A DNA stretch of 33,113 nt from Acidobacteriota bacterium (GTDB lineage: Bacteria; Acidobacteriota; Thermoanaerobaculia; UBA5066; Gp7-AA6). The position numbers and the translations under genes were made by a program. The stretch spans positions 1 through 33,113 of the forward strand of contig JAIVJS010000023.1 in NCBI GenBank assembly GCA_020199905.1. The letters run 5' to 3'. The notes beneath the pieces were generated by a model. The model had not been told where the DNA came from, did not search any database, and was given only the letters and a program-made list of their open reading frames with translations. Numbering within the stretch: the first letter of the stretch is position 1; each line of letters starts with the position of its first letter. Shown piece after piece: positions 30,960 through 33,113 of the stretch.

Positions 30960-31843
30960 TGAGCACCTCCAGCAGGGCGAGTCCGCTCTTCGTACTCCCG
31001 GCGCCCGAGAGTCCGGGTCCGCAGCAGGCTCGCCTCAGGGTGTTGTTTCTCCAATTGCGTTTCGGCTCCCGCTCCCGCGCCGAAAAGGACGATCGTGGAT
31101 CCAGAGCCGGTGATCGCCGCTTCGGAGGCGGCGTCGGCGGCGGATTTCAGATAGGCCTTCATCGCACCCTGTGTCGCTAGCACGGGGGATGCCAGCTGAT
31201 TGGGCCCGAAGAATTTTCCGGAGGTTTCGATCTCCAGATGCTCCGGGATCCTCGAGCGGCCGGAGGTCTGCCGGGCGTGCTCAGCAAAAACCTCCGCGGT
31301 CGAGAGCGCGAACGGCGGAATCAGGAGAAGGAGCTCCGCGAGGGGCTCGTCGGGGCGCGCCTCGACGTGCTCGCCGCGCCCGGAGACGTCCGCTTCTCCG
31401 CCCGTGAAGAAGTAGGGCACGTCGCTGCCGAGAGCCGGAGCGATCGCCCGGAGGTGCGCCTCCGGCAGATCGGGCGCCCAGAGGGCTCGCAGCAGGCGCA
31501 GTGCCGCCGCGGCGTCCGAGCTCCCGCCGCCGAGTCCTGCCCCGACCGGAATCCGCTTGTGGAGCCGGATCTTCGCCCGAGGAAGGACGCCGGTCGCCTC
31601 CGACAGCGCGCGGGCCGCTCGAAGGACGAGGTTGTCCTTCCCGGCCGGAACGGGACGTCCCGTGATCGAGAAGTCCAGGCCGTCCGACGGCTCGACCTCG
31701 AGCTCGTCGCAGAGGTCGATCGACGCAAAACGCGAGAGGAGCTCGTGGAATCCGTCGGGCCGGCGCCCTCCGACCCGAAGCTCGCGGTTGATCTTGGCGG
31801 GGGCGAGAGCGCGCAGGAGGCCGTCGCGCGGCCGTGCGTTCAC
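30941..31843 (-). CDS. ispE: 4-diphosphocytidyl-2-C-methyl-D-erythritol kinase
   Basis: IspE phosphorylates CDP-methylerythritol in the MEP pathway to isoprenoids. A 300-residue GHMP kinase with ALAPAKIN at the N terminus, the substrate segment GRRPDGFHEL, the ATP loop PVGAGLGGGSSDAAAAL, DVPYFFTGGEADVSGRGE and the C-terminal GSGSTIVLFG. Length is near normal. The open frame runs back to 32044, but GTG 31843 overlaps the stop of the lipoprotein gene as GTGA and has GGGAG eight bases upstream. Its 3' end overlaps spoVG. Neighbours match the common order lipoprotein, ispE, spoVG. Confidence 0.95.
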   Translation of the reverse strand: MNARPRDGLLRALAPAKINRELRVGGRRPDGFHELLSRFASIDLCDELEVEPSDGLDFSITGRPVPAGKDNLVLRAARALSEATGVLPRAKIRLHKRIPVGAGLGGGSSDAAAALRLLRALWAPDLPEAHLRAIAPALGSDVPYFFTGGEADVSGRGEHVEARPDEPLAELLLLIPPFALSTAEVFAEHARQTSGRSRIPEHLEIETSGKFFGPNQLASPVLATQGAMKAYLKSAADAASEAAITGSGSTIVLFGAGAGAETQLEKQHPEASLLRTRTLGRREYEERTRPAGGAQWRSPR

Positions 31844-32478
31844 CGGGAAGGCTCCCGCCCGACGAGTGTCAGGCGGAGGGTGCTTCCGCTCGAAACGTCC
31901 TTGATCTCGAGTCGGGAGGGCCACGGATCGGCGGTCCCGGGATAGGCCGCCTCGAGGACCTTGCCGCCCCGCTCGATGCGCAGCGATGTGAAGCGCGCCG
32001 CCGGGACGTTTACGACGGCCTCCGCGCGGACCGCGCCGCTCCACGCGAGAAGAGCGTCGTCTCCGTCGAACCCCTTCACCTCCGGCGCTTCCCCCTTCCA
32101 GACGCCGGCGAGCAGCCAGAGCAGAGGCTCGGGCTCGATCGCGACCGGCGGGAACTTCTCTCCGCGGAGCGCGCCGTCCGAATACGTCGCGAGGGTGGCG
32201 CCGAACGGGCCCGTTATCGTTGCACCGACCGGATCCGTCGAAACGGCGAGCGTTCCGGACAGCGACCCGATCCCCTGCCGGATCCGGGCGTCGTAGAGAA
32301 GGCGGGCGGCTCCGAGTGTTTCCGATCGCGCAACCGCCTGGCGCCAGGCGGCGGCCGCGCGGACAGCCTGCTCGGGACCCGAAAGAGCGAACTGGCGCGG
32401 TCTCGCGAGAGAGGCGCAGCCGGTCAGCAGAAGCAGACCGGCGATCGCCAGGGGGAGAACGCCTCGACGCGGTGTCAC
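31840..32478 (-). CDS. Outer-membrane lipoprotein, DUF4292/LolB-like
   Basis: A 212-residue protein. A lipoprotein signal (VLPLAIAGLLLLTGC, lipobox LTGC) is followed by a beta-rich domain: LYDARIRQGIGSLSGTLAVS, ATITGPFGATLATYSDG, EPLLWLLAGVW and SLRIERGGKVLEAAYPG. The pattern fits the LolA/LolB-type fold of DUF4292. LolB receives lipoproteins at the outer membrane; whether this is its role here is inference. The open frame reaches 32565, but GTG 32478 is chosen since it puts the signal peptide at the N terminus. The stop overlaps the ispE start as GTGA. It lies 55 bases after a TPR gene. Confidence 0.85.
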   Translation of the reverse strand: MTPRRGVLPLAIAGLLLLTGCASLARPRQFALSGPEQAVRAAAAWRQAVARSETLGAARLLYDARIRQGIGSLSGTLAVSTDPVGATITGPFGATLATYSDGALRGEKFPPVAIEPEPLLWLLAGVWKGEAPEVKGFDGDDALLAWSGAVRAEAVVNVPAARFTSLRIERGGKVLEAAYPGTADPWPSRLEIKDVSSGSTLRLTLVGREPSR

Positions 32479-32533
32479 GAGCCGCCCCGGTCGCGCCTTC
32501 GAGGCATCGCTCCGTGTCTGTCCGACGGCCCGT

Positions 32534-33113
32534 TCAGCCTTTTCCCGAGAGCCTCGGGCGGGCATTCTTCAATTTGGCGCGCACCTTCTCGGGCTCCTCC
32601 GGCTTCAGGGTCAGGGACCGCTCCCAGTAGCGCACGGCCTCCTCGATACGCCCCTGCCTCTCGGCGAGGTCGCCGAGGTGCTCGGCGATCGTCGCGTCGT
32701 CCGGATCCCGGCGCTGCGCCTCCTGGAGGTTCTTCTCGGCCGCCGGATAGTTGCCGAGGCGGAAGTAGGCCCAGCCGAGGGAGTCCCGGTAGGCTCCGTT
32801 GCGCGGCTCCCGCGCGACGGCCTTCTCCAGGAGATCGCGCGCCTGCTCGAGGTGCACGCCGCGGTCCGCCCACATGTAACCGAGGTAGTTCTGGGCGGCG
32901 GCGTCGTTCGGCCGCGTCTCGAGGAGCTGGAGGAAGATCTTTTCGGCCTCGGCGGAGGTCCCGGCGCGTTCGAGGCTCGAGGCGAGGCGGAACTGCACCT
33001 CGGTGCTTTCGGGAAAACGCTTGGCCGCCTCGCGGGCCACCTTCGCCGCCCCGGAGTAGTCCTTGAGGCGCGCCTGCGCGTCCGCTGCCGACATCACCCG
33101 CTGCAATTCGGAG
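32534..33113 (-). CDS. TPR repeat protein, 5' end outside the window
   Basis: At least 192 residues of tandem TPR helices. Four to five repeats can be counted, with the strong NYLGYMWADRGVHLEQARDL and GAYRDSLGWAYFRLGNYPAAE segments typical of large TPR lipoproteins found upstream of the LolB-like/ispE pair. The frame is open to the window edge (SELQRVMS...), so the start is not seen and TTG 33106 should not be taken as the true one. The C terminus is basic (KVRAKLKNARPRLSGKG). TPR proteins mediate protein-protein contacts; in this context an outer-membrane biogenesis role is plausible but not shown. Confidence 0.85.
   Translation of the reverse strand, partial: SELQRVMSAADAQARLKDYSGAAKVAREAAKRFPESTEVQFRLASSLERAGTSAEAEKIFLQLLETRPNDAAAQNYLGYMWADRGVHLEQARDLLEKAVAREPRNGAYRDSLGWAYFRLGNYPAAEKNLQEAQRRDPDDATIAEHLGDLAERQGRIEEAVRYWERSLTLKPEEPEKVRAKLKNARPRLSGKG

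Overview
The window is a high-GC (roughly two-thirds G+C by eye), gene-dense bacterial chromosome segment with a core gene set and no phage, plasmid, IS or CRISPR genes. The gene set fits a Gram-negative, non-model lineage, most likely Acidobacteriota or a relative. Signs are DUF4388 proteins, an NDUFA9-type epimerase, a MASE2-like hybrid kinase, spoVG beside ispE, and the block prs-rplY-pth-rpsF-rpsR-DUF2232-rplI. The taxonomic call is inference from gene content and order, not from a marker search.

Layout. 75-1172 (+): a secreted protein with three ComEA-like HhH domains. 1100-5937 (-): a coupled operon of ldcA-like carboxypeptidase, cNMP/FHA sensor, recG and an NDUFA9-like epimerase. 6185-6976: a glyoxalase-fold remnant, the RNase P RNA gene rnpB (-) and a dispersed repeat. 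7011-11692 (-): two DUF4388 proteins (one with TM and SPOR-like end, one with J domain and TPR), a DUF4126 membrane protein and a NYN-domain protein. 11745-13399 (-): uvrC, broken by an internal deletion and frameshift. 13605-13811 (+): a small zinc-ribbon membrane protein. 13956-16537 (-): uvrB behind a small membrane protein. 16696-19077 (+): a class A penicillin-binding protein. 19244-23923 (-): the prs to rplI translation operon. 24071-29433 (-): a signalling operon of hybrid histidine kinase, response regulator, RsbW-like ATPase, STAS protein, patatin, REC-PP2C phosphatase and small lipoprotein. 29538-33113: a small (+) protein, an ABM-like protein (-), tRNA-Gln (+), and spoVG, ispE, a DUF4292/LolB-like lipoprotein and a TPR protein (-).

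Three themes run through the window. First, translation starts: many junctions are four-base overlaps of a start and a stop (NTGA), and all four of ATG, GTG, TTG and CTG appear to be used. recG, pth and the RsbW-like gene seem to start with CTG. Second, several genes have a TANNNT -10 box 6-10 bases before the start and no Shine-Dalgarno sequence, as in leaderless mRNAs. Third, the spacers carry heptanucleotide arrays with an AGCT core, several of which begin exactly at a gene's TAG stop codon, and a roughly 80-base dispersed element with a GC-rich hairpin.

The best candidate for an undescribed system is the kinase/partner-switch/patatin operon. It holds a full phosphorylation-based switch but no sigma factor, and its patatin is translationally coupled to the STAS protein. 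The tandem DUF4388 proteins are a second candidate.
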